64,000 nucleotides of DNA from Halomonas elongata DSM 2581 (GCF_000196875.2 NC_014532.2:124001-188000); one strand, 5' to 3'; positions 17,330 to 26,961 are shown, counted from the stretch's first letter. Numbers and translations: made by a program. Notes: generated by a model not told the origin, from the letters alone.

Positions 17330-17527
17330 GACGGGATCCTGCTGGGAAAAGTGGGGCCGCATTATAGGGTCAGGGCCGTGACGCTACCAGCCTTGTGATG
17401 GGAATCCGTTTTTCGAATGCCGTGAAAATGGCTTCGATACGGCGAATAAAAGGCGTGACCACGCCGGTCGTCGCCGATGCGAGTCTTGGGTAAGATTGTT
17501 GATCCTGTCGGTCAGGCGAGCAACGCC

Positions 17528-18412
17528 ATGCTGGATATCAAGTTCTATGTGCTGATCGATGCCATCGCGACGCACGGTACTGTCCATGAGGCGGCTGCGG
17601 CGATCGGCGTGACTCAGCCGGCGGCGACGCATCGTATCCGCGAGATGGAACGTCGGCTGGGTGTGTCCCTGTTCCTGCGGGAGGGGCGCCGTCTGGTGCT
17701 GACGGCATCCGGCGAGCGCCTGGTGGCTGCCGCCAGGGATGTGCTGCCGAAGTTGCGCAATGCGGAAATCGAAGCCTGGCAGCTGGCGCGTCATGGCGAG
17801 CCGCCCATACGCCTGGGTATCGGCCCCTACGATACGCTCTCCCGGATCGTGCCCCATCTCTATGATCACCAGTACGGCGACATCGACCTGGTGAGTCTGC
17901 CGATGCCCGAGATGACCGGCGCCTTGCTGGCCAGGCGGGTCGACATGATTCCCATGATCGAGGTGCCCGTGCAACGGGGCCTCGACTATCGTGAACTGTT
18001 CGAAGAGCCGCTGATGGCAGTGATGCCGCCGTCTCACCCCTATGCCGACAGCGATGCGGTACCACCCGAGGTGTTCGATCGTGAGCGTCATTTCACTTAT
18101 AGCGTGGCGCCGGAAGCAGGGCATGAGTTCGAACACTTCTTTCAGCCCGCCGGCATCTATCCCTCGCACATGGTGCAGGTCGAGTCCGTGAACCTGATTC
18201 TCGACCTGGTGGCGGCCGGCAAGGGGGTGAGCATCCTGTCTCGCTGGGCGGTTCGTGATGCCGCCCGTTCGGGGCGTGTGGTCATGCGCCCCCTGGCCGG
18301 CGAGTTGCCCCGCATTCCCTGGTATCTGGCTTTCGCCGATGAGCCTCGCGTCGCCGAGGTGGCCATTCCTCTGGCGTTGCTGTTGCGCGAGCAATATCGG
18401 CAGACCACGTGA
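17528..18412 (+). CDS. LysR-family transcriptional regulator
   Basis: A 294-residue LysR-type regulator. The N-terminal winged helix-turn-helix is at about residues 5-60 (GTVHEAAAAIGVTQPAATHRIREMERRLGVSLF), followed by the effector-binding domain, ending in a short basic tail. The start at 17528 is used because homology begins at MLDIKFYVL. The gene is codirectional with and 136 bases before the oxygenase, M24 and binding-protein genes, so it probably controls them and senses the compound they handle. AT-rich inverted repeats lie between the regulator and the first enzyme gene. Confidence 0.9.
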   Translation: MLDIKFYVLIDAIATHGTVHEAAAAIGVTQPAATHRIREMERRLGVSLFLREGRRLVLTASGERLVAAARDVLPKLRNAEIEAWQLARHGEPPIRLGIGPYDTLSRIVPHLYDHQYGDIDLVSLPMPEMTGALLARRVDMIPMIEVPVQRGLDYRELFEEPLMAVMPPSHPYADSDAVPPEVFDRERHFTYSVAPEAGHEFEHFFQPAGIYPSHMVQVESVNLILDLVAAGKGVSILSRWAVRDAARSGRVVMRPLAGELPRIPWYLAFADEPRVAEVAIPLALLLREQYRQTT

Positions 18413-18428
18413 GCCACGTTTTCAACTG

Positions 18429-18443
18429 ATTGAATCAATTGAT
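18429..18443 (+). promoter_or_regulatory. Candidate LysR operator (overlapping palindromes)
   Basis: ATTGAATCAAT (18429-18439) and ATCAATTGAT (18434-18443) are overlapping perfect palindromes in an AT-rich patch 106-120 bases before the oxygenase start. Palindromes of this kind with a T-N11-A core are common LysR sites. The assignment is by position only. Confidence 0.4.
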
Positions 18444-18548
18444 AAAAAAGTCATGACATCGGCGACGGAATTCTGATTGGAGTTGGCGAGAGGGCCTGCC
18501 TAGCCTAGGCCGCAGTACTTATCCCGCCACCCAAGAGGAGACGAGTCG

Positions 18549-19445
18549 ATGCCAACTTCTGCCCTTCGCGACGAACGCTCAGCGACCCCCCAAGCGCCTG
18601 GTACCCCTTCCCTGGCGCGGCTGGTCGACCTGCAGCAGTACCCGATCGACCGGCAGGAAAGCGACGCCTATCGTCATGCGGTTGAACAGGTGCGAGCCCA
18701 ACTGCGACAGGACGGCTGCGCACTGTTGTCCCGGTTCATTCGTGACGATGTCGTCGAGACGCTGCGCCAGGAAAGTGAGGCCCTGGCCCCTCTGGCCTAC
18801 TATTCCGACAACAACGTCAATCCGTATGTCACCCAGGACGATCCCAGCTTGCCCGAGGATCACCCGGTGCGTTGCTTCCAGCACTACACCAATGGGTTCG
18901 TGGCCAAGGACCTGATTCCCGAGGACGCCATCGTCAAGACGCTCTATCGCGATCCGGCGTTTCAGCGGTTCATCGCTGACTGTCTCGAGGAACCGGTCAT
19001 CTATGAGTTCGCCGATCCCATCGCCGGCCTGGTAATCAATGTCATGCCTGACGATACCGAGCTGCCCTGGCACTTCGACACCAATGAATTCATCGTCAGC
19101 CTGATGACGCGACGGCCTCATAGCGGCGGGGAGTTCCAGTATGCGCCCAACATCCGCCGCCCCGGCGAGGAGAATTTCGCCGCTGTGCAGCGCATCCTGG
19201 AAGGCGATCACACCGAGGTCGAGTCGCTGACGCTCAATACCGGCGACCTGCAGCTCTTCAAGGGGCGCTATTCGATGCACCGTGTGGCCTCCGCCCAGGG
19301 ACAGCGTTTGTGCACCCTGCTGGGTTACGCCAAGACCCCGAACATGATGGGCAGCCTGGAGCACACCGAAAAGATCTATGGTCGCGTGACCCAGGCCCAC
19401 ATCGACGCTCACAACCAGCATCGCCACGACAATCTCATGGGGTAG
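18549..19445 (+). CDS. Fe(II)/2-oxoglutarate-dependent oxygenase, BesD/HalD-like group
   Basis: A 298-residue non-haem iron oxygenase. The iron triad is readable as H175-F-D177 (WHFDTNEF) and H244 (YSMHRV); an Arg-rich segment follows for 2-oxoglutarate. GGEFQYAPNIRRPGEENF and LNTGDLQLFKGRYSMHRV recall the group that includes the free amino-acid halogenases BesD/HalD. Halogenases lack the Asp, while this protein keeps it, so a hydroxylase or C-N cleaving role is more likely than chlorination. It is not EctD. GAGGAG lies upstream of the start. It is followed at 72 bases by an M24-fold enzyme and then by a betaine-type binding protein, which suggests an amino acid or quaternary amine as substrate. 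Confidence 0.75.
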   Translation: MPTSALRDERSATPQAPGTPSLARLVDLQQYPIDRQESDAYRHAVEQVRAQLRQDGCALLSRFIRDDVVETLRQESEALAPLAYYSDNNVNPYVTQDDPSLPEDHPVRCFQHYTNGFVAKDLIPEDAIVKTLYRDPAFQRFIADCLEEPVIYEFADPIAGLVINVMPDDTELPWHFDTNEFIVSLMTRRPHSGGEFQYAPNIRRPGEENFAAVQRILEGDHTEVESLTLNTGDLQLFKGRYSMHRVASAQGQRLCTLLGYAKTPNMMGSLEHTEKIYGRVTQAHIDAHNQHRHDNLMG

Positions 19446-19517
19446 GCGCGACGAGCCGAGGCTCTCCATGCCTGACCTGTCCGCCTGCCCGCTGACCAAC
19501 GAGAGAGTGCAGTTTTC

Positions 19518-20786
19518 ATGAGCCAGATCGTGGCACTGGCCGACGTCCCTCGAGACGGTCGGTCTTACGTTGACGGTGATTTTCGTCGCCAATCCATCGA
19601 TGACGAGCTGCTGTCGCGGGTCGAGCGCTATCGTCTCGACCGCCTGCGTCAGCAGATGCGCCATCATGAGATGGATGCGCTCATCCTGTTCGACCCGATC
19701 AATATTCGATATGCCTGCGGCGTTCGCAACATGCAGGTCTATTCGCAGCGCAATCCCGCGCGCTATCTCTACGTGGCCGCTGACGGTCCGGTAGTGCTCT
19801 ACGAGTTCAGTGCCTGCATGCACCTGGCGAAGGATGCCCGGCTGCTGGATGAAGTTCATCCGGCGAGGGCCGTCATGCCGCAGTACAGCGGGCCTCGTTG
19901 CCCGCAACACACGGCGGCCTTCGTCGATGACATGCGCTCCCTGTTCGCACGCTCGGCTACGCAGGGCAAACGGCTGGGCATCGAGTCGGCTCCTACCGCG
20001 GCCGTATCCGCCCTTGGCGAGGCGGGATTCGAGCTGATCGATGCCGCCGTCGCCGTGGAAGGCGCCAAGTCCATCAAGAGCCTCGATGAGCTGAGCCTGA
20101 TCCACCGTTCGGTGACACTGACGGAATCCGCCATGGCGCACATGGAAGCGGCCCTGAGGCCGGGCATGTCCGAAAACGAGCTATGGTCCATTTTCAACCA
20201 GCATGTGCTGGCCACGGGGGGCGAATATGCCGAAACCCGGCTGCTGGCCTCGGGGGCACGCACCAATCCCTGGTTCCAGGAGTGTTCCGACAAGATCATC
20301 GCGCCTGGTGAACTCGTGGCCTTCGACACCGACATCGTCGGCTGCTTCGGCTATTACACCGACTTTTCAAGAACCTTCCATGTCCCCGGATGTGGTGGTC
20401 CCACCCAGGAGCAGAAGCGGCTCTATCGGATGGCGGCCGATCAACTGGAAAGCAATATCGCCCTGCTGGCACCCGGCATGAGCTTTCGCGAGTATTCACG
20501 CCGCGCCTGGCCGATTCCCCGGGGATATCGCGAGAACCGCTACCTGGACATCGTCCATGGTTGCGGGATGACCGGTGAATGGCCGCTGATCGCCCATGAC
20601 ATGGATTGGGACGATGTCGGCTACGACGGTGACATCGAACCCGGCATGACCCTGTGCGTGGAAGCCTATATCGGGCATCGCGATGGCCGCGAAGGGGTCA
20701 AGCTGGAGGAACAGGTGTTGATTACCGAACGGGGGATAGATCGTCTGTCGACGTATGGCTATGACGATGAGTTGCTGGGTTCTTGA
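19518..20786 (+). CDS. M24-fold metalloenzyme, DddP-like
   Basis: A 422-residue protein of the peptidase M24 (pita-bread) fold with five predicted metal ligands: D272, D282, H347, E382 and E397. Their spacing (10, 65, 35, 15) matches the ligands I recall for the DMSP lyase DddP (D297, D307, H371, E406, E421) to within one residue. RENRYLDIVHGCGM and LEEQVLITERG are also DddP-like. However, the position of the proposed DddP catalytic Asp377 is Gly353 here, so DMSP lyase activity is doubtful. The M24 fold also includes ectoine hydrolase (DoeA) and creatinase, so cleavage of an osmolyte C-N or C-S bond is plausible. It lies in the LysR, oxygenase and binding-protein cluster. Confidence 0.75.
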   Translation: MSQIVALADVPRDGRSYVDGDFRRQSIDDELLSRVERYRLDRLRQQMRHHEMDALILFDPINIRYACGVRNMQVYSQRNPARYLYVAADGPVVLYEFSACMHLAKDARLLDEVHPARAVMPQYSGPRCPQHTAAFVDDMRSLFARSATQGKRLGIESAPTAAVSALGEAGFELIDAAVAVEGAKSIKSLDELSLIHRSVTLTESAMAHMEAALRPGMSENELWSIFNQHVLATGGEYAETRLLASGARTNPWFQECSDKIIAPGELVAFDTDIVGCFGYYTDFSRTFHVPGCGGPTQEQKRLYRMAADQLESNIALLAPGMSFREYSRRAWPIPRGYRENRYLDIVHGCGMTGEWPLIAHDMDWDDVGYDGDIEPGMTLCVEAYIGHRDGREGVKLEEQVLITERGIDRLSTYGYDDELLGS

Positions 20787-20815
20787 CCCTTTTCCATGAC
20801 AATCTAAGGAGACCC

Positions 20816-21685
20816 ATGAAATCGATTACTTCTCTTCTCGTTGCACTTGGCGCCCTGGGGGTTGCCACTACGGCATCGGCCGACGAGACATTGACCATCG
20901 GCACCAACAACTGGTCGGAGAATATTGCCGTCTCTCACCTATGGCAGCAATTGCTGGAGGAGCGGGGATACCGCGTCGAGCTGACCACGACCGGCAAGAG
21001 CATCATCTTCAGCGCGCTGGCCCAGCGCGATATCGACATATCGCTGGAAGTCTGGCTGCCCAATGGTGATGCCCAATACCTGGAGCCCTATCAGGATCGT
21101 ATCGATGTCCATGACGCCTGGTATCACGGCGCCCAGGACGAGCTGGTGGTGCCGGCCTATCTCTCGGATATCGACACCATGGAAGACCTGAAGGCCAATG
21201 CGTCACGCTTCGAGTACCAGGGAGAGCCGACAATCATGGGCATCGAGTCGGGTTCCGCCATCGCGGGGGAAACGGAAACCGCCATCGAGCGCTACGAGCT
21301 GCCGTTTCGCCAGTTGAATAGCTCGTCACCTGCCATGCTGGCCTCGCTCGAGGAGGCGTATCGCAAGGAAGAACCCATCGCGGTCACGCTCTGGCAGCCG
21401 CATTGGGCCTATGCGCAATATGACCTGAAGGCCATCGAGGATCCCGAGGAGGCCTATGGCGGCGGCGACGACATCAAATGGATGTCCACGGCCGGGTTCG
21501 CCGAAGAGCACCCCGAAATAACGGATGTCCTCGATGGCTGGTACATGAGCCATGGCCAGCTATCGGATTTGATGTTGACCATCGAGGACGTCGGCAGCCC
21601 AGAAGAGGGCGTCCGTCGCTGGATCGCTGACCACCCGGCGCTCATCGAGAAGTGGCTGGGCGATTTCGAGGACGCCGATGCATGA
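20816..21685 (+). CDS. Glycine betaine/choline-type ABC substrate-binding protein (ProX/OpuAC-like)
   Basis: A periplasmic binding protein of the OpuAC/ProX family, 289 residues. The signal peptide MKSITSLLVALGALGVATTASA is followed by LTIGTNNWSENIAVSHLWQQLLEERGY, the usual start of the family. Aromatic residues in the ligand region (SLEVWLPN, TLWQPHWAYAQYDLK) could form the cation-pi box for a quaternary ammonium group. The start at 20816 follows AAGGAG at 20806-20811. No permease or ATPase gene is next to it, so it must use a transporter encoded elsewhere or act as a sensor partner. It probably binds the substrate of the two upstream enzymes. Confidence 0.85.
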   Translation: MKSITSLLVALGALGVATTASADETLTIGTNNWSENIAVSHLWQQLLEERGYRVELTTTGKSIIFSALAQRDIDISLEVWLPNGDAQYLEPYQDRIDVHDAWYHGAQDELVVPAYLSDIDTMEDLKANASRFEYQGEPTIMGIESGSAIAGETETAIERYELPFRQLNSSSPAMLASLEEAYRKEEPIAVTLWQPHWAYAQYDLKAIEDPEEAYGGGDDIKWMSTAGFAEEHPEITDVLDGWYMSHGQLSDLMLTIEDVGSPEEGVRRWIADHPALIEKWLGDFEDADA

Positions 21686-21722
21686 CGCGTCTCGTCCCAT
21701 GGGGGCGTGAGGGCAGCACATT

Positions 21723-21769
21723 TGCACTGTTTTGGTGCTGACTCTTTCATGGCGCTCCATTTTGGTTCA
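21723..21769 (+). promoter_or_regulatory. Two NtrC enhancer sites upstream of glnA
   Basis: Two sequences match the NtrC consensus TGCACCATATTGGTGCA at 13 of 17 positions each: TGCACTGTTTTGGTGCT (21723-21739) and CGCTCCATTTTGGTTCA (21753-21769). Their starts are 30 bases apart, about three helical turns, and they lie about 130-180 bases upstream of the glnA sigma-54 promoter, a normal enhancer layout. Confidence 0.8.
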
Positions 21770-21899
21770 TCGAGAGCTGCCTGTGTCGCATCGATATAGG
21801 GCGGTGAGCAGGCAGGCTTGGCTCGGGAGAACCAGGAAGGAAAATTTTCCTTTGCAAGATCAGGGTGCTATGAAAGCCGGGCATGAGGATGCGCCATTT

Positions 21900-21915
21900 T
21901 GGCACGCTTTCTGCT
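21900..21915 (+). promoter_or_regulatory. Sigma-54 promoter of glnA
   Basis: TGGCACGCTTTCTGCT matches the -24/-12 consensus TGGCACG-N4-TTGCW at all but one defined position, with GG at 21901-21902 and GC at 21913-21914 (10 bases between). It predicts RpoN-dependent, nitrogen-regulated transcription of glnA with a leader of about 130 bases. The 373-base gap from 21686 to 22058 holds this promoter and the NtrC sites, and no gene. Confidence 0.88.
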
Positions 21916-22058
21916 TCACCACTGCAAACGCCATGGTCGCTTCGGCGGTTGTGGGCAGCCAGCTTACGGCGTGCTACAACGTTCGCTACTCGACCAGCAG
22001 TCAAGACGCTTTGAATTCGCTTCAGAGTTAACGAGCCAAGCTCATTGTGGAGGACCTC

Positions 22059-23465
22059 ATGTCTGACAAGACTCTCGCCCTGATTGAAGAACATGATGTG
22101 AAGTGGGTCGATCTGCGCTTCACCGACACCAAAGGCAAGGAACAGCACGTCACCATCCCGGCTCGCGATGTGGACGAAGAGTTCTTCGAGAACGGCCAGA
22201 TGTTCGATGGCTCCTCCATCAATGGCTGGAAGGGGATCAACGAGTCGGACATGATCCTGCGTCCGGAGGACGGCACCGGCTTCCTCGACCCCTTCACCGA
22301 AGATGCCACCCTGGTGCTGCGCTGCGACATCATCGAGCCGGCCACCATGCAGGGCTATGAGCGTGATCCGCGCTCCATCGCCAAGCGTGCCGAGGCGTAT
22401 CTGCAGTCTTCCGGCCTGGGCGACACCGCCTTCTTCGGTCCGGAGCCCGAGTTCTTCGTCTTCGACGAGGTGCACTGGAAGGCCGACGCCGAAGGCGCCA
22501 TGTACAAGATCACCTCCGAAGAGGGTGCCTGGGCCACCGACCGCCACGTCGAAGGCGGCAACCTGGGTCACCGTCCGCGGGTCAAGGGTGGCTACTTCCC
22601 GGTACCGCCGGTGGACAGCTTCCACGACATCCGTGGCGTGATGTGCAGCACCCTGGAGGCCATCGGCCAGACCGTCGAAGTGCATCACCATGAGGTGTCC
22701 AACGCCGGCCAGAACGAGATCGGCGTCAAGTTCAACACCCTGGTGAAGAAGGCCGACGAGCTGCAGGAAATGAAGTACGTGGTGCACAACGTGGCCCACG
22801 CCTACGGCAAGACCGCGACCTTCATGCCCAAGCCGGTGGTCGGTGACAACGGTTCCGGCATGCACGTCCACCAGTCCTTCTGGAAGGACGGCCAGAACCA
22901 GTTCGCCGGTGACGAGTACGCTGGTCTCTCCGAGATGGCTCTGTACTACATCGGCGGCATTATCAAGCATGCCCGTGCCCTGAACGCCTTCACCAACGCG
23001 TCGACCAACTCCTACAAGCGTCTGGTGCCGGGTTTCGAGGCGCCGGTGATGCTGGCCTACAGTGCGCGCAACCGTTCTGCGTCCATCCGTATCCCCTACA
23101 CCGCAAGCCCGAAGGGCAAGCGCATCGAGGCCCGCTTCCCGGACCCGACCGCCAACCCCTACCTGTGCTTCGCGGCGATGCTGATGGCCGGCATCGACGG
23201 CATCAAGAACAAGATCCATCCCGGCGATGCCATGGACAAGAACCTCTATGACCTGCCGCCGGAAGAAGGCAAGGCCATCCCGACCGTGGCCGAGAGCCTC
23301 GATCAGGCGCTGGAAGCGCTGGATGCCGATCGCAGCTTCCTGACCGAGGGCGGCGTCTTCACCGACGAGACGATCGATGCCTACATCGAGCTCAAGTCCG
23401 AGGACATCGAGCGTCTGCGCATGACGACCCACCCGATCGAGTTCGACATGTACTACAGCTGCTGA
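22059..23465 (+). CDS. glnA: Glutamine synthetase type I
   Basis: Glutamine synthetase makes glutamine from glutamate, ammonia and ATP in the cytosol. The 468-residue protein carries the GSI signatures [17 protein letters not shown] near the N-terminus, the ATP-binding [18 protein letters not shown] and the glutamate/ammonia region [10 protein letters not shown]. The adenylylation site Tyr397 (NLYDLPPEE) is at exactly the position known in E. coli, so GlnE control is expected. GGAGG at 22049-22053 fixes the start. It is preceded by NtrC sites and a sigma-54 promoter and ended by a strong terminator. ntrBC follow in the next transcripts. Confidence 0.98.
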   Translation: MSDKTLALIEEHDVKWVDLRFTDTKGKEQHVTIPARDVDEEFFENGQMFDGSSINGWKGINESDMILRPEDGTGFLDPFTEDATLVLRCDIIEPATMQGYERDPRSIAKRAEAYLQSSGLGDTAFFGPEPEFFVFDEVHWKADAEGAMYKITSEEGAWATDRHVEGGNLGHRPRVKGGYFPVPPVDSFHDIRGVMCSTLEAIGQTVEVHHHEVSNAGQNEIGVKFNTLVKKADELQEMKYVVHNVAHAYGKTATFMPKPVVGDNGSGMHVHQSFWKDGQNQFAGDEYAGLSEMALYYIGGIIKHARALNAFTNASTNSYKRLVPGFEAPVMLAYSARNRSASIRIPYTASPKGKRIEARFPDPTANPYLCFAAMLMAGIDGIKNKIHPGDAMDKNLYDLPPEEGKAIPTVAESLDQALEALDADRSFLTEGGVFTDETIDAYIELKSEDIERLRMTTHPIEFDMYYSC

Positions 23466-23500
23466 TCGTCGGCGCTTCGGCGCCGCGTTGCAGCGAGAAG

Positions 23501-23529
23501 GGGCACGCCTGCCGGGCGTGCCCTTTTTT
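23501..23529 (+). terminator. Rho-independent terminator after glnA
   Basis: GGGCACGCC (23501-23509) and GGCGTGCCC (23515-23523) form a perfect 9-bp stem with a TGCCG loop, followed by six T residues (23524-23529). It lies 36 bases after the glnA stop and should separate glnA from the DUF4124 gene. Confidence 0.92.
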
Positions 23530-23672
23530 ATGCACGAGATGTATACGCTGGAGTTTTTCGTGCGAGGGACTGTGCGCGAGACATTGCCCGAAAGCGTGCG
23601 AGGTCGCTGATCTGTCGGGCAGTGCCTAATCTCCAGTTGAAGGGCAGGATGCCCGCTGCCGGGGAAGGGCTC

Positions 23673-24254
23673 ATGGATAGGCCAACAATCGCGATACTGC
23701 TGTGGCTTGTGGTGGTGAATCAGGCCATGGGCGGGCAGGTCCTCTACCGCACCACCGACGCGCGGGGCCATGTGTTCTTCACCGACGATCCCGCGCGTGG
23801 CGGCGAGCCGGTCGAGCTTGCGCCGATCAGTGTGGTGCCGGCGCTGCCGGCCTCGTCAACGGCGACTCGTGCAGCATCGAGCGACGCCGCCGGCGATGCA
23901 CCCTCCCGGACGTATGACGTCTTCACGATCGCCGCACCCGACGATGACACGACCCTGCCCACAGGATTCGCCGGCAAGGTGCGGGTGCGGCTCGAACTGC
24001 GGCCGGCGCTGCGTGAAGGGCACGGGCTGCGTCTGCTGCTCGATGGAGACATCGTGAGGCCCGCGGCGCGCGAGCCGGTCATCGAACTCGTCAATCTGGT
24101 GCGTGGCGAGCACCGCTTGCAGGCGGAACTGCTCGATGAGCGGGGCCGGGTGCTACGCCGCACGCCCGAGGTGACGCTGCATGTGCAGCGGGCCAGCGTG
24201 AACCTGCCGCAGAATCCCAATTGTCCCGCTTCCCGTGGCCAGGACGACCGCTGA
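23673..24254 (+). CDS. Exported DUF4124 domain-containing protein
   Basis: A 193-residue protein with a signal peptide (MDRPTIAILLWLVVVNQAMGG) and an N-terminal DUF4124 domain (QVLYRTTDARGHVFFTDDP), a small periplasmic module of unknown function. An Ala/Ser-rich linker follows, then a C-terminal beta-sandwich-like part (GKVRVRLELRPALREGHGLRLLLDG and REPVIELVNLVRGEHRLQAEL). The start at 23673 is preceded by GGGGAAGGG. DUF4124 genes often sit between glnA and ntrB in gammaproteobacteria, as here, but no functional link to nitrogen control is established. Confidence 0.82.
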   Translation: MDRPTIAILLWLVVVNQAMGGQVLYRTTDARGHVFFTDDPARGGEPVELAPISVVPALPASSTATRAASSDAAGDAPSRTYDVFTIAAPDDDTTLPTGFAGKVRVRLELRPALREGHGLRLLLDGDIVRPAAREPVIELVNLVRGEHRLQAELLDERGRVLRRTPEVTLHVQRASVNLPQNPNCPASRGQDDR

Positions 24255-24282
24255 GGGTGCATCGATCGGCCAGGATCGTGCA

Positions 24283-24312
24283 TGCACCATAGTAGTGCAC
24301 TAGGATGGTGCA
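24283..24312 (+). promoter_or_regulatory. Two overlapping NtrC sites before ntrB
   Basis: TGCACCATAGTAGTGCA (24283-24299) matches the NtrC consensus at 15 of 17 positions, and TGCACTAGGATGGTGCA (24296-24312) at 13 of 17. They share a four-base TGCA, so two dimers could not both use the full sites at once on one face. They lie about 50 bases upstream of the ntrB sigma-54 promoter and imply autoregulation. Confidence 0.8.
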
Positions 24313-24363
24313 CAGTTCCGGTGCCTGTTGCCCGCCAGCGCCCGTATGCCGGTCGTGCCGAAG

Positions 24364-24379
24364 TGGCGCGCTTCTTGCA
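24364..24379 (+). promoter_or_regulatory. Sigma-54 promoter of ntrBC
   Basis: TGGCGCGCTTCTTGCA matches the -24/-12 consensus at all but one defined position, with GG at 24365-24366 and GC at 24377-24378. It lies 48 bases before the ntrB start. With the NtrC sites just upstream, it gives ntrBC its own nitrogen-regulated promoter, separate from glnA. Confidence 0.85.
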
Positions 24380-24426
24380 CCGGACTTCTCCAGTTGGAAA
24401 CTTCTACGTGCATCGCGGGATCGTCC

Positions 24427-25465
24427 ATGTATCAACGTTTGATGGAACACCTCACCACTGCCGTCCTCTTGCTGGATGGCGGGCTGCGATTGCAGTGGAT
24501 GAATCCGGCGGCCGAGGCGCTGCTGGCGCTGAGTCGCTCGCGGGTGACCGGCCAGCCCCTGCCGGAACTGGTCGTGGGCGAGGAAGACATCGGCGAGCTG
24601 CTGGCCAAGGCGAGGGACGAGTTTCATCCCTTCACCCAGCGCGAGGCGCGCCTGACGCTGGTCACCGGCGATGTACTGACCGTGGACTACACCGTCACGC
24701 CGCTTTCCCGGGACGAGCTCTTGCTGGAAGTGGAGCCACGCGACCGCCTGCTGCGCATTTCCCGGGAGGAAGCGCTGCAGACGCGCCAGGAAACCATCAA
24801 GGTGCTGGCGCGCGGCCTCGCCCATGAAGTCAAGAATCCCCTCGGCGGCATTCGCGGTGCGGCCCAGTTGCTGGAACGCGACCTGGAAAGTCCGCAGCTC
24901 ACCGAATTCACCCGGATCATCATCGAAGAGGTCGACCGCCTGCGCGACATGGTGGATGCGATGCTCGGGCCCAATCAGGTCGAGCGCCATGAGCCGCTGA
25001 ACATCCACAAGGTGCTCGAGCGGGTGCGTTCGCTGCTCACCGTCGAGCATCCGAGCGTGACGATCATCCGCGATTACGATCCCAGCCTGCCGGATCTCGT
25101 CGGCGACGAGTCGCAGATGATCCAGGCCATGCTCAACGTGGCGCGCAATGCCGTCGAGGCCATGACGGAATCCGATGTACCGGCCCCCAGCCTGATGCTG
25201 AGAACCCGTGCCCGGCGACAGTTCACCCTGGGCGCCGAACGCCATCGGCTGGTCTGCGAGGTGTCGATCATCGACAACGGTCCGGGCATTCCCGAGCGAC
25301 TGCGCGAAACCCTGTTCTATCCGATGGTCTCGGGGCGTGCCGAGGGCAGTGGGCTGGGCCTGTCCATCGCCCAGTCGATCCTCCATCAGCACCAGGGGCT
25401 GATCGAGTGCGACTCCGCGCCTGGCCACACCGAATTCCGCCTGCTGATACCGCTGGAGAAATCCC

Positions 25466-25473
<8 letters not shown>
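24427..25473 (+). CDS. ntrB: Nitrogen regulation sensor histidine kinase NtrB
   Basis: NtrB phosphorylates and dephosphorylates NtrC in response to the PII protein. The 348-residue protein has an N-terminal PAS domain (TAVLLLDGGLRLQWMNPAAEALLALSRSR), the dimerisation/phosphoacceptor helix with His133 (ARGLAHEVKNPLGGIRGAAQLL) and the ATPase lid with N-box NVARNAVEA and G-boxes IDNGPGIP and GSGLGLSIAQSI. There is no membrane segment, as expected for this cytosolic kinase. The start at 24427 (MYQRLMEHLTTAV) aligns with known NtrB; the extra 33 codons upstream overlap the promoter. It overlaps ntrC by 8 bases. Confidence 0.95.
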
Positions 25474-26872
<1,399 letters not shown>

Positions 26873-26961
26873 GCTACGGGCTGAACCCCCACTCTCATCG
26901 GTGACCCTCTGAGTAGCGGGGGTGGGGTTGCTCGGATCTCGTGGCTCGAAACTCGTGGCTT

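Noticed and set aside
16082-17398. 438-codon plus-strand frame opposite bipA
   Set aside because: It is antisense to an unmistakable BipA gene and has low-complexity Asp/Val/Leu composition.
18549-19445. Calling the oxygenase EctD (ectoine hydroxylase)
   Set aside because: EctD signature segments are missing and the sequence around the iron site belongs to another subgroup.
19518-20786. Calling the M24 protein DMSP lyase DddP or ectoine hydrolase DoeA
   Set aside because: The metal ligands fit DddP, but the proposed catalytic Asp is Gly. The sequence around the active site is unlike DoeA as I recall it, and no ectoine-degradation partners (DoeB, DoeC, DoeD) are nearby.
21747-23771. 674-codon minus-strand frame opposite glnA
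   Set aside because: It is a shadow of glnA in high-GC DNA; its composition (His/Val/Gly-rich) matches no family and it would cover the glnA control region.
26873-26961. Imperfect inverted repeat between ntrC and the phytase-like gene as a terminator
   Set aside because: The stem is interrupted, the loop is long and no T run follows.
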